Shown here piece by piece: positions 11,050 through 23,521 of a DNA stretch of 64,000 bases. This stretch comes from Thuidium tamariscinum (taxonomy: Eukaryota > Streptophyta > Bryopsida > Hypnales > Thuidiaceae). The notes below the pieces were generated by a model. It worked only from the letters and a program-made list of their open reading frames with translations. It had not been told where the DNA came from and ran no database searches. The stretch is from the NCBI GenBank assembly GCA_947034885.2, contig OX344751.2:22320001-22384000 (forward strand). Reading direction: 5' to 3'. Positions within the stretch are counted from its first letter, which is position 1. Each line of letters opens with the position of its first letter. Made by a program: the position numbers and the translations under genes.

Positions 11050-12350
11050 TAGTGAGTCACTGGGGTAGTAGTTGGAAAGCACAGTCAAGTTAGTCAGCAA
11101 CAAGGGCAACATCAAAGTACCATATATAATATATTATGTACAATACACCATACAATCATACACTATATATCGTACATCATTTCAAAATCCACTTAATATG
11201 TGGATATGAATAGATGAAATGACAAGCCTTTTATGGAGGAAGGATAGTATTAGACAAGACAAAGTTTGTAGGATATGTAAAACGCAGGAATTACATTACA
11301 AGTCATATTTTTAATCTCATTGAGGCATAATAGACTAATTTTTTTTTAAAACTTTGAACTAATTAAAGTTGGGGAATCAATCTCACTTTCATCTCCAAAC
11401 ATTTGTTTTAGATTTTAAGCGTCTAATCAAAAGTTATAAATAAATTTGCTAAAAGGTTTGGAAAGGATTGACATAGGAAGAGTACTAAGTTCAAGCACCT
11501 ATAATTTGACTTTCTCCAAACAAAGATGTATGTAGCTATCCGTAAGTCTCCTTACTTTATACAAAGAAAGTGTGACAATGAATGTACAAGATTTTTGCAA
11601 ATAACATAATGAATCATAGTGCACAAGGCGCTAAAGTAGTAGTAGAGTAGCTGTGTAGTAGTTCAAAAGTTAATTTTGAGTAGTCATGTGGTACTTACAG
11701 GAAGTCATTTTGTAGTAAAACTAAAGTAGTGGTGGTGGTATTTGCACAAGGAAAAAATGAAACTTAACAAATGTCATTGGATTCATTTAAATACCTTACT
11801 GTAAGTTTATTGGGACATTTGGTAATTTAAATGTAAAGCATATGAAGTGTTCAAAAGTAGTTCATTGACAATGGCACAAATTTTCAAAAGTCATTGTTGG
11901 CATAATGGCATATAGATAGGAGTTTAAACAAATCATACAAATGGATCCTAAGAATTTTTTTTTTAATGCTAACAAAGACAAAGGCCACTTATAATGTATC
12001 ATTTCCAAAAAATATATATATATATTCTATTGAGAATTTTTTTTTTAAAAAATGAAGAAGATAAACAAGGAATAGAAATATTGGAAAGACTAAAAGAAAA
12101 GTTATTAGCTCAAGAAAGATATTAGGATATGAGTGTTAAAAAATCATAAATCAGATGAGTATAATTGCATCCTAGTAATTTGAGAATGATTGTTGTCTAT
12201 GTTAGCATATTGTCTTTACTACAAGAATATGGGGGGATAAATTAAATGACTTGCCCACGATGACTACATCAACAACAATGATTACAAAATGACTTCCTTG
12301 GAAGGTCATGTAGAATATATTATTCACTAGTAAGGATATTCAGTTAGTGA
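11050..12350 (-). mobile_element. Relict of a CACTA-like element, opposite orientation
   Basis: Reverse-complement similarity to the interior of the CACTA element at 14348-18278. 11180-11480 pairs with about 17100-17400 (the AAGTTTTGTCT and CTCAATGAGG stretches). 12080-12140 pairs with 15690-15745 (ACACTCATA then GAGCTAATAA). 11590-11760 pairs with 16990-17110 (arrays of short GTAGTA/ACTACT words). I did not find intact CACTA ends, so the boundaries are approximate. No coding sequence is seen. Confidence 0.6.
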
Positions 12351-12496
12351 ACATACATGGGAACTTTAAACTTCAGCAATGCACCTTGAAAGGTTCAAGA
12401 GTTTCATCAACGCTAATTAATAAAGCTAATAATTGCAATAACATCCGATTAATAGAATAACTCTTTGAAAGATTTTAGAGTTAGAAGGGGAGGTGA

Positions 12497-13010
12497 TGTC
12501 ACGGACATAACAAGATAATAGAAGTTTCTTAAGAAGATTTTCATTTTATAGAAACATTTAAAGTTTTAGACTTTTCGGAACCTTTTAGAACCTTTAAGAA
12601 CCTTCTAAAGACTTGTAGGATCTTATAGAAACTTCCGGAACTTAATAGAATCTTCCAAAAGATCATAGAACCTTTTGGAAATTTGAGAAAATATCTAAAA
12701 GATAGTGAAAAGTTCTCAAAAAAGCTCCTTTACCATTAGAAATAAAGTAAGAAGCCTCCAACCTTATAGAAGCTTCTTACAAAACTTTCACCATGGTAGA
12801 AGTAGCTAAAGAAGCTTCTAAAAACTTAATAGAAGAAGTCTAGGACCATCTAATATATATAGAGGTTGAAACTGAGGGGCTCTTCAATCTCGACAATTTT
12901 TTTTGTCATCTTGTTCTTTAGTCATGAACCTCAACTCTTATTCTAAGCATATTCTTTGTATTGCTGCCATCTAGAATACATTTGAATCTTGAATTAACTT
13001 TTGTCTAATA
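12497..13010 (+). repeat. Probable solo or orphan LTR with TATA box and heat-shock-element-like array
   Basis: Begins TGTCACGGAC, a start common in plant LTRs. It carries alternating GAA and TTY triplets at 5-bp spacing (12578-12605) and a perfect GAANNTTCNNGAA site at 12628-12640. A TATATATAG box sits at 12854-12862. The right end and a target duplication were not found, so the LTR call is tentative. It could also be a promoter fragment of another element. Confidence 0.4.
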
Positions 13011-13674
13011 ACCCTTGGAGATTTCTACCTCCATTCAGTTTTGTCTTAGTCTATCCTTGATAAGCAATGTTCTTAAGCAATTGAGCATATTTAGAAATGC
13101 AAGCATATTGAAGGGAAATTTTTTTATGTATAAAAATAGATTTAAAAAATATTTTTTATTTATTCAAAATTTTATTTTTCAAAACAAAATTACTATGAAA
13201 TTTTAGTTGAAGGTTGAATTCATTCCACTCTATTTATATAGATATTTTTATTTTCAACTAAGATTTGGTTGCAAAATCAATCAAGGATTGATTATAATAT
13301 CAAGAGACTAGTAGTCAATCATAATACACGACAATCATGTTAGAAACTATGCCATAATTGATTACTACTCATCTTCATTCTATAGAGAGACAACACGCAT
13401 GAGAGGATTTATGGGCCTTTGGAAGCCACAAGTTCCCTAATTGTGGGAACTCATCAAATTCTACCACATCAGTGTTTTTTAATTTGGTATTTAAACACCT
13501 AATTCTACCAAAAATTCAAGCTTAGCTCCCGTCCTATAGAAAATTGTAAGATAAAAATGACTTGTTAGTCAAAGGTACACCAACACGAAACAAGAGCATA
13601 CCTTGTATGAGTTAGAATTAGCCAACCCTTGCTTATTTGGAACCAATTATAATCTACCACTTGCACCCTTATAA
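13011..13674. other. AT-rich intergenic DNA
   Basis: No gene or clear repeat seen. The small 63-codon frame at 13015-13206 is low-complexity and AT-driven. Confidence 0.5.
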
Positions 13675-14157
13675 TGTTAAGACCCGTATTATCATTCTTA
13701 TGCATGCCAATCTATTACAAGTGGCAATTTAATACCTCTAGGGGAGTTGCGTTAATCACTAAGATCAGTTATTTCTCATGAACCGAATTGGTGTTGTAAC
13801 TGTCTCACATCAAGGCTACGAACGGAGTCCAGAAATGATCCTACTGCATACTTTGAGCTCAAGGACCTAGTTAATCAGTCATAATACAGTCCATTACAAA
13901 CTTTGAGGTCAGTGGATAAGGTCCTTTCTAGTTTCTCCATAATTCCGTATGCAAGCTTCAGATTATCTAACAAAGTTGCAGACAAAGATTGAGAGTATAA
14001 AATCAGCGAGCATGGTAAAAACTCCAAAGTAGCACGAAAGGCAAGTATCTATATTGACAAAATATCACAAGAAAGATAAGTCCTCTCACATCACATCTTC
14101 GTGAACAACTGCCCTAACCGTCACTCCTGTCTCTTTGTTACGACCCAATTCATAACA
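13675..14157 (-). repeat. 3' LTR of the gypsy element
   Basis: 483 bp, TG...CA ends, aligned over its length with the other LTR at 23522-24030. Preceded by TATAA, the target duplication. Confidence 0.88.
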
Positions 14158-14347
14158 TTACCCCCCTTTATCATTGAATTCTGTTGAGATTCGTTTCCAT
14201 GGAGCTTGGCTAGCCGGAATTGGTTGCGTCAACCCATATTGGGAATGATGTGTAGGCTTAGATCTCTAACAAGTGTCACAACCGTCGACAACTCGACATA
14301 TCAATGAATATATCGCCAAACTTAAAAATTTCTTGTAATCAGCTCTA

Positions 14348-17300
14348 CACTACAAAAAAACAGGGGTAAAAATAACTCTAAAGAATAACTACTTGTCCGG
14401 TTTTACTAGAAAATGACTACAGATTCTGTAATTGCACCAAATTTGCACTGTCCAATGGTTAAAGTCATTTTTTTGTCATTTTGCACGACTCGCAGATGAA
14501 GTAATGATGAAGTACAACATTCACTACAACTATTCATTGAAAAATGACATTGACAATACAAGGGGGAATAGGGGGTATCTAATATGGATGCTAAAGTCAT
14601 TAACAACTACTTGGTGTTATTAACTGTGAGTGCGCATCACTATTGCACGACTCCAAAATGACTTAAGCGACTTCAAAATGACTTAAATGACTCCAAAAAG
14701 CCAAATTCAGATTTTTTTATACAAAGGACGGACAGGGCAGTTTCTTGACATGGGCTTTAGTCATTCTTGTGTGACTATAATGCAACTGCACATCACTATT
14801 GCGTGACTCGAAAATGACTTAAGTGTCTCTTTTAAAGCCAAGTAAAGATTTTCTATATATAAAATGGATAGGGCAATTTGCTGACGTGGACTTTAGTCAT
14901 TCTTATGTGACTACAATGCAAGTGCACATCACTACTACATGACTCCAAAATGACTTAAGTGTCCCTTTTAAAGCTAAGTGAATATTTTCTATATAAAAAA
15001 TGGATAGGGCAATTTGATGACGTGGACTTTAGTTATTTTTGTGCGACTACACTACGACTGCACATCACTTCTACGTGACTCCAAAATGATTTAAGTGTCC
15101 TTTTTAAAACCAAATGAATATTTTCTATATAAAAAATGGATAGGGCAATTTGCTAACGTGGACTTTAATCAAGCACAACATTCTGCAAGCAAGTAAGGTA
15201 TTTATATCATTTAATTCTCTGCAGCAGCAAAATTGTGACCCAGCCAGTGCCCAGTCGATGATGTGCAACAGACTGCGTCGCGATTTTGTGTGACTATAAT
15301 GCAACTACACATCACTGTTGTATGACTCCCAAATGACTTAAGTGTCCTTTGTAAAGCTAAGTGAAGATTTTCTATATAAAGATGGATAGGACAATTTGCT
15401 AATGTGAACTTTAGTCATTCTTGTGTGACTATAATGCAATTGCACATCATTGCTACATGATTCCAAAATGACTTAAATATTCCTTTTATAGCTAAGTCAA
15501 GATTTTTATATAGAAAAGATGGATAAGACAATTTGTTGATATGGACTTTAGTCGCCCTTGTGTTAGTGCAATGCAACTACACATGACTACTACGTGACTT
15601 TAAAATGACTTAAATACTTTTAAAATGTGCTTAATGCTAAAATGCACTAAAAAAGTACAATGATTCTTGCAATGACCCTTTGAGATTTTTCAACACTCAT
15701 ACTCTTATATCCTTTTTAAGCTAATAAATTATCTTACCGGATAAGCAACTCCCATATTATATGGCCCTAATTAGAATAATTTATAATGCATTTTAGTCTA
15801 ATCTTAAGGAACATAATTTGTTTAAATGTAGAAAATTCTTGAAGCCCTTTTAACAAAGAATCCAAAATTGTAATTACATATATGAAACTAATATTCTTTG
15901 AAGACAATAGTAGCATTAAGAAAATTAATTATATGAATTTTTTTAATACACATATTATATAACAAGATATCCAATATTTTACATTAAAAAAATTAATTAA
16001 TTTTAATTAGAAGAAATTAAATATATGAAAAATTTAAAACTATGCATAAATGTTTCAATTCTTCATATATATTGTGATTTCTTTTTAAAAATTGAACACA
16101 ACCTAAAATTTTCTATACTTAATTTTTTATAATTTTTTATTTTCCAAAGTCTTTGTATAATTTGATATATTTACAAAATCCATCTTTTGAGAATCTAAGT
16201 TGTTTTATTCCCAATGCCCCTTATGTATAATACAAGAATTCTATACCTAGGGTTATCTTTTATTCTTTTCAATTTTTTATTCCTAGTTTATTTCTTAGGA
16301 GGATCACTCTATAGAAATTTTGTATATCATATGCAGGAAAGTGATTTTTGACCCCTTATTAATTTTTTAATAAACTATAAAAATTCAACCAATAATTTTG
16401 ATCTTTGATTGATAATGACTATAGATTTCTATTGTCAAAAATTTCACTTCAAATAATATATAATATGACTTTTAAGATAGATTGAAAAATGAATTGAAAT
16501 GAGTCATTATGATGTGTGTTTTAATTCAAACAGTTATAGAAAATACAATTTCATAACCATGGCATCAATATTTAAGAAATGAGGGGTCCAAAATCTTTAT
16601 AGAGCTTTGGCTCACAATATAAATACATAGAGTGCCTCCCCCCCTTGAGGTTTATCTTTTTCATTTCTTTTTAAAATAATTTTCTTAATAGAATACTTTT
16701 CTTTTTTCTTTTTTTTCTTGAAATGATGCATTGTTAGTAGCCTTTGTCTTTGATGTTGTATAATATTTTCTTCGTTAAAGTCCAATTGTATGATTTGCTT
16801 AAATTCCTATTGATATGCCACCAATACTTCTAGAAATGTGTGCCATTGTTGTTGCACTAGTTTTGAACACTTTAGGGGTTTCAATAAACATACACTAAAG
16901 TATTTAGGAAGAAATCAAGAGCAATTGTTAAGTCCCATTTTCCCTTAACGCAAATGACAACATCACCACTCTGATTCTATTATAGAATGACTTTGTGTGA
17001 CTACCAAACGACTTCCTATGATTGCCAAATGACTACTTAGAAGTTTGATTTGGACTAATGCACAACTACTCTACTACTACATACCTACTCTATTACTACT
17101 CTAGCACCTTAACCCTAAACCCTTTCCAAATTGTTTAGCAAATTTGTCTATAACTTTTGATTTGAAGCTCAAAATCTGAAATGGATTTTTGGAGATGAAA
17201 ATGAAAATGATCTTTCAACTTTCATTAGTTCAAAGTTTTTTGAAAAAAGTTAATGTACTATGCCTCAATGAGGTTTGAAATATTATTTGTAATACAATTT

Positions 17301-18278
17301 CTGCGTTTTCTATATATCCCACAAGTTTTGTCTTGCCAACTACTATCCTACTTCTATAAAAGGCTTGTCATTTCTTCTATTCATACTCACACTCTAAGTG
17401 GCAATAAATAAGCCTTGGTGTATGGTGTGTGGCATTTGGTGAACTGTGTTTGGCATATGGTATATTGTATATGGTGCATTGTGTATTGCATATTTATTGT
17501 ATATGGTGTATAATTGTGAAATTTGAGTGTATTCATATATGATTGTAGAATGACTATTACTCATATAATTGTTAATACATTTTTCTTGCACACATTGCTA
17601 CAAATAAAAAATAACTTTCAACATCCTTAAAGAGTGATTTAAAACCTAACTCTACATTACTCAAAAATGACTATGAAATGACTTGCTACGTGGCAGTCCA
17701 TCTTAACATTCATCACAACTTCTGAATGACTATAAAATGACTTCACAGTGACTTACATGTGACTCTGACGTGGCTGTCCACGTTAGCAGTACTTGGACTA
17801 TATTATCACTACAAAATGACTGCATGATGACTTCATAATGACTTACACATGACTTTGACGTCAGCAACCTACATACAATATCACAACTGCAAAATGACTA
17901 CATAATGACTTCACAATGACTTACATGTGACTATGACATGGATGTCCACGTCAACAATGCTTGGACTATATCACGACTGCAAAATGACTGCATAATTGGT
18001 TGACATGGACATCTATGTTAGCAAAATTTCTTTAAAAACGGGCAGCTGCCCAATCTTTTCTAAAAATTTGCTTGTCCACCTCATCGTCCATGTAGACCCC
18101 CTCATCCATTTTCCATCCAAGTCTAAAATGGATGGTGATAATAAGATTGCAGTCATTTAAAGAATGACTTGTCTACAATGACTCCAGAGCCTCGAGTCGC
18201 GAGGCAGTCATTTTTGTCCGGAATGACTGGTTTACAGTCATAGATCGCAGTCATTTATACCCCTCCTTTTTTGTAGTG
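14348..18278. mobile_element. Non-autonomous CACTA (EnSpm) transposon, 3.9 kb
   Basis: Left end CACTACAAAAAAACAGGGG, right end the near complement CCCCTCCTTTTTTGTAGTG, flanked by CTA on both sides (3-bp duplication). CACTACAA ends are the plant EnSpm signature. The left 1.3 kb holds seven diverged tandem units of about 136 bp, each with a CACATCACT...GACTCCAAAATGACTTAAG core. The right 600 bp holds shorter units rich in AAATGACT and GACGTGG. Such subterminal arrays are where CACTA transposases bind. The middle is AT-rich with no transposase gene, so movement must depend on another copy. It sits inside the gypsy element and is therefore younger than it. Confidence 0.92.
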
Positions 18279-20340
18279 CTAGTGTCTTGGCTCACCCTTC
18301 ATGCCCAACACCAGGAGCATCATGCCTTGACTTTAAAATTTGCCATTGGAGCTCCTCATCATTAGGTACGTATATTAAATCATGGAAGTAAAGAATGCCA
18401 TCTATGAAGGTGTAGTCTTGAATCCTACAACGCATATCCATTGGAATATGTGGAGCATTTGATTTTAAAATGCAATTATTGGTTGCATTGAAATATCTTG
18501 CGCCGTGGACCCTCAAGTACTCAAGAATATAGTCATGCATCCAAATTGGCTGGCAAGACTTCAAGGCTACTATTCTTAATAGTGGTTGTGGTTTTTGGCT
18601 TTGATCCTCTATTAAATCAACTTGCTTGAAAAGAGCATTTGCCCTCCCATTCAATGAGCCTAGTCGATGGGAAATTTCAAAATTGAATGCGGATAAGAAC
18701 TCTAACCAACGAGCTTGTCACTGGTTCAATTGTTTAGAGGTAAGAAAATATTCCAAATTTTTGTGGTCCGAAATTACCTGTATTTGATGTGGAGATCCTT
18801 CCAAATAAACTCGCCAATCCTAGAATGCCAATACCACACTTAGAAGCTCTTTTTGTAAATGTCGTAATTTTATCCCGTCGATGTCATTTTTAAGTTCTAA
18901 TCTAGGCACATAGATGTAATAGCTTGTCTTCCCAATATTGTGATAAAATTGCGCATGTTGCCATGTCTGATGTGTCGATTTCAACCACAAAAGGTTGTTC
19001 AAATTTAGGGTGAAGCAACACAAGCGCTTGAATAAATTTGGAGCAAAGATTCTTAAATGCTAAATTGGCCTCACATGTCTATGCAAATTATTGATTTTTT
19101 TGTGTTAATGCAGTGAGAGGCATTTCTATTTTTGAGTAGTCACATATAAACCAACAATAGAAGTTAGCAAACCCTAGGAATGCTTGAACCTCTTTTATTG
19201 AAGAAGGGGTTAGCCATTCTTGATAGTCTTAACTTTATCCGAGCACATTTCTAGGCCCTTTGCCGAACTCTCATACCCAAAAATTCCATGAATGTTTTTC
19301 TAACCATTGTAATACTTCATAGACTATTTGTCGATGTTCCTCTAGGGTCTTTGAGAAAATGAGGATATCGTCTAAGTAAATAACCGCTATTATATCAAGA
19401 AGATTAGAAAAAATATTTTGCATATGGGATTGAAATTGGATAGGGCGTTTATTAGCCCAAAAGGCATTACTAGATATTTGAAGAGCCTATAATGCATTTT
19501 AAAAGTAGTTTTGAATTCATGCCCTGCAGCCATATGCATTCAATGACATTTTTGTCTTATGTCCAGTTTAATAAATATTTTTGCGCCTACTAATCTATCA
19601 GTGAGTTTTGGGATTAAAAGTAAGGGATATCGATGTTTCATTGTTACCTTGTTAAGATTTCAGTAATCCACACACACCCGAATTGAGCCATTTTTTTCCG
19701 TGCAAATACCACCAGTGCTGAAACTGGGGATTTGGATCGACAAATCCAACCCTTTCCTAAATTTTCTTCCAAATATCTTTGAACTCCTCTAATTCCATCA
19801 AAAATACCAGTCTTAAATCTATATTCCTTGGTTCTTGTCCTTCCCAAAATTCAATTTTTATGTTTGCCGTACTATAGCTGGGTAATTCATTGGAGGCTTT
19901 TTCACTGAAAGCCCCTTGAAGATCCTTGTATTCCATTGGAATTGAGTTATTTGGAAACTTTGGATTTTCCATCATGTCATGACATTCTGAGATCTCTAAC
20001 GTATAAACCTTAGCATCTCTCATCAACAACCGGAACCCGATAGTTGAAACAAGAACATGCCTAAGTGTAGATAACTTGTCATTTATAATACCTTGAACGT
20101 CTTCACTTTTGATCAGTTCCAAAGTATCAGACTACTTTACTATTGCTTTTTTTGCATAGTCAAGTCGCGAGCTTTGAACTAGCAGTCCTTGTCGAGCCAT
20201 TTTCTCTGTGAAAACTCCGACTTCACTAGAGCTTCCCATTTTGGCCCACGACATGCCTCTTGCAACGGTGCCTCCGTCAAGGGAGGAATCGTGGTTGATT
20301 GTGCTTGTCTTGACCGCGGGGTTTGAAGACAAATTGGTAC
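18279..20340 (-). pseudogene. gypsy pol remnant (RT/RNase H and integrase N-terminus)
   Basis: Minus-strand fragments resemble Ty3/gypsy polyprotein: an RNase H-like piece near 19020-18820, reverse-transcriptase-like sequence around 19.8-19.1 kb, and an integrase zinc-binding stretch ending in a GHEG-type motif near 18.3 kb. It is a fossil with multiple breaks and is not expected to make protein. Confidence 0.75.
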
Positions 20341-20358
20341 CCTATAGCCACGACAATT

Positions 20359-20521
20359 CACTAGAAGAAATTTGCGTTTGCCTCAACAAAATCTACTTGA
20401 TGTGTTTGTTGAGGCAAACACAAAAACTGCATTTTTCTATGTTTTTCAATCTAGTTTTGCGTTTGCCTTAACAAACACATCAAGTAGATTTTGTTGAAGC
20501 AAACACAAATTTCTTCTAGTG
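20359..20521. mobile_element. CACTA-type foldback MITE (CACTAGAAGAAA family), copy 2, 163 bp
   Basis: CACTAGAAGAAATTTG at the left, exact complement at the right, flanked by ATT on both sides. The two arms pair almost end to end. Each arm is itself palindromic, so GTTTGCCTCAACAAA or a close variant occurs four times in alternating orientation. It is inserted in the gypsy remnant. Confidence 0.92.
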
Positions 20522-21055
20522 ATTGGAGGCCCCAAACCTCCAGCCTTTGTCCGCACTCCTTGCCCGTTGAAGATACTCCCCACTCAAGTCGTCATAGCTC
20601 TTCCACCAAGCTTTCTATCGATCTCAAGGCCCCTCTGGTCGGTGTCTCAGCGACAATGCTGGCTCGGTTGATCGACCCCACTTTCAACCCCCATATTTCT
20701 GAGTCACTGGATCCGATACCACCACCAAGACCATAATCTCACGTTGGATGCAGTAATCATGACAATATTGTAAATTGAATAACACCTTCCATTGCACCCA
20801 TCAAATTGTGGGATCATGGCCAATAAGCCAGGGAGTTCCCAAAATGCAAGCATACCATCCAGTATTGGTGAGGTTAGCCACCCAAATCTCTTTGTGATTT
20901 CCAACAATAAATTCAACCTAAGCCTAGTGCATAATTAGACCTGAATTTATAACTCTTCCATTGATTATTCGGACTTCTCTAAGCACTTCCTTAGCTTGTA
21001 TCAATGTGCCACATTGCTTTGCAAACTTAGAATGCATGAATATGCGGGTAGTATT

Positions 21056-21786
21056 GGGTGATTGCAAGAAACACTTGTCCTATTTTTTGTCCCCTTGACC
21101 TCCAACAGGTAGTTTTTTGCTCATAACTTTTGCATCGTTTGCCCTATCAACTTGAAATTTGGAATGAAGGTGCACACAAAAGTTTTATATTTTTTGTAAT
21201 TTTTTCAATTTAAAAAAAATTAGTTTACTATTTTTAAACTGCCACCAATTTGCTATCTACCTTGGCCATTTGGGGGGGGGGTTTAGTCCTATTTTTGACC
21301 CCAAAATGAAAATTTTGAGCTAAAAATTGGCATGCAAGTACCTCTCCTAAAGTTACACAAGACCACGAAGAGATTTTTTGAAAATACTATATTGTTCAAC
21401 CTCCACATGTTGTCAAAGTGGTTGACTTTGCACAAGTGTAGAGAATAGAATTAATTTTTTCCAAAGATGAAATTTATTGGAAAAGAAAGACCTTTACTTG
21501 AAGAAAAATTTTATTTTTCATTTTCATTTTTTGAATTTTTTTACTATTTTTACCAAATTAGTGAAAAAAGAGCTATTTTCATTGTATTTTCCATTGTCTA
21601 TAACATTTAGAGAAAAAATTTCTTAGGTCTGAATTTCAAAAGACATAATATTCTCATTGCTCTTCAAATTATCCATATTTTTTTCAATTAAAATTTTTAA
21701 AATTTCAAAGGGTCATAGGGCTCACAGGACTCATTGATTTTGAACCATTTTGAGCCAAAACCGGTAAGTGTTTCTTGCAACGACCC
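21056..21786. mobile_element. Element E1: 731 bp DNA transposon with 4-bp duplication
   Basis: Starts GGGTGATTGCAAGAAACACT and ends with a near complement (AGTGTTTCTTGCAACGACCC), flanked by TATT on both sides. Four more members or fragments lie in this window with nearly the same length. No reading frame is recognisable. It is inserted in the gypsy element between the gag and pol regions. Confidence 0.87.
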
Positions 21787-21989
21787 TATTTGAAATCCTG
21801 AATCAACTAAAGTAAGGCCTATGAGAGAGTTAATCTTAACATTTAATGAGAGATGTTTTCCTAGGTCAATTGTGGTCTACACATAAAAGGATTCAAAGTT
21901 GCTCCCTTCCATTACTATTTATTTTGTGACAAAATTTTATTGAATTTCCTTTGGTACAATAGCAGTGGCGCTCTAGATCATGCTTAGGT

Positions 21990-22930
21990 ATTGAATCCCA
22001 TTGTTCAATCCCAGGCAACCTCTTTTCCCGAGGCTTCATTTTCTACTTCCACTGTGGCTGCAAGTGAAAGGGGATGTGATGGATTTGTGGGGCATTTTGC
22101 TCGCACATGGCCTGTTCCCCCACAACCCTAGCACTTGCCTTGGTACTGATATTCCAATTGCTTTGCTACTATCTTCACCAAGGCCGAGGTTCTGTGAACT
22201 ACACCTAATTCCATCAGTATAGGACTGGTGGTTCCAAGACCTGTTTGAAATCTTCCGGCTGAGTTTCAAGAGTTGTTGGCTCTGTTCTTCATATCCAAAG
22301 AATTTGGTGGCATGTGATGAGTTTGCCGCCATCACCAAAGTCTTTCATTGATTCAAGAAGCCATTGCCATCCACTCATTCAATTGTCGAGGTTGACTCTC
22401 TGCCATGGCTATGGAGTCTAAAATTTCATTCTTTAAGCTACCACAAAATCATGCCACTAAACTTCTTTCATTCTAGTCAATTTGTAGGGAATATTCATTA
22501 AAAATGGAGATGTATGCAGCTATGGAAACAGATTGCTTCAATCTTTCAAGACGATCTTCAACATTACCCTGCTCATCAAGATCCCCATACACTCTGATAA
22601 TTGATTCTCAAAAAGCATCATAATCTTCTAACAGTTCATAATCTCATCCTTCATCCAGTACTTTCAATAGGGGCATAGCCCAATTTTGTGTTGAACCACT
22701 CATGGATGAGAGTGCATAGGTGACCTTGTCCGCATTGGAGTTGTACGTTTGAGGTTTTCCATAAAACACCAAGCGGAGTTGCGCAAACCAATAATATACT
22801 TCATTATTTTTCTTGCCTGAAAACTTTTCTTGGGACTTTTCTGGATCCGCCACCTTTGACTCCTAACTTGCTCCCCAGCTCCCTCATACTTAATCTCTAT
22901 TTCATGAGAGTTACTCGGTTCGAGCATCCC
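21990..22930 (-). pseudogene. gypsy gag remnant
   Basis: A minus-strand fragment near 22853-22644 resembles the retrotransposon gag capsid region. A knuckle-like C-rich stretch appears farther left, near 22.1 kb. This is fossil sequence of the surrounding LTR element and is broken. Confidence 0.6.
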
Positions 22931-23254
22931 AAGGGTTCATGCCAAGGTGCAGCAATTGTCCCCTCCATAACCTATTGTATGATATGAGGAAGCTAAGCAG
23001 TGCTTGAAGCATCACCTAAATTTGATATTGCATGAATGCTATCTACTCCGATCCAACTCCCTTTGGCAAGGCTCCCAGTTCCACACCATGTCAATCCATT
23101 GGAGATCACACGAGGAAACGAAATAAATTAAAAAAATCACCTTCCATTACTCAACTCAACCATCGAACAACTTTTGATGGCAATACTCCAATCAGAGCTT
23201 GGATGCATTTCGTGTGCCCTCTAGCTTTTTCCGAGACCAACAATCGACTAATTA

Positions 23255-23473
23255 CACAAGAAGAAAAATGCAAAAATCCCTGTTTATTTCAACAAAACAC
23301 ATCAGCAAGATTGTGTTGAGACTGCGTTGCTGAAAACGCAGAAAAAACGCAGAAAAACACAAAAAACGCGTTTTTTTGTGTTTTCTTGTGTTTTTTCCGC
23401 ATTTCCAGCAACATAGTCTCAACACAATCTTGCCGATGTGTTTTGTTGAAATAAACAGGGATTTCTTCTAGTG
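23255..23473. mobile_element. CACTA-type foldback MITE (CACTAGAAGAAA family), copy 3, 219 bp
   Basis: Left end CACAAGAAGAAA (one change from CACTAGAAGAAA), right end TTTCTTCTAGTG, flanked by TTA on both sides. The arms share CCCTGTTTATTTCAACAAAA in opposite orientation and continue pairing toward a loop of AAACGC/GCGTTT words. The predicted hairpin is about 100 bp per arm. It lies inside the gypsy element near its 5' LTR. Confidence 0.88.
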
Positions 23474-23521
23474 TTAGTTCGGAAAAACCCTTATTGAAAA
23501 ATGTTCATTGATGCGATACTG

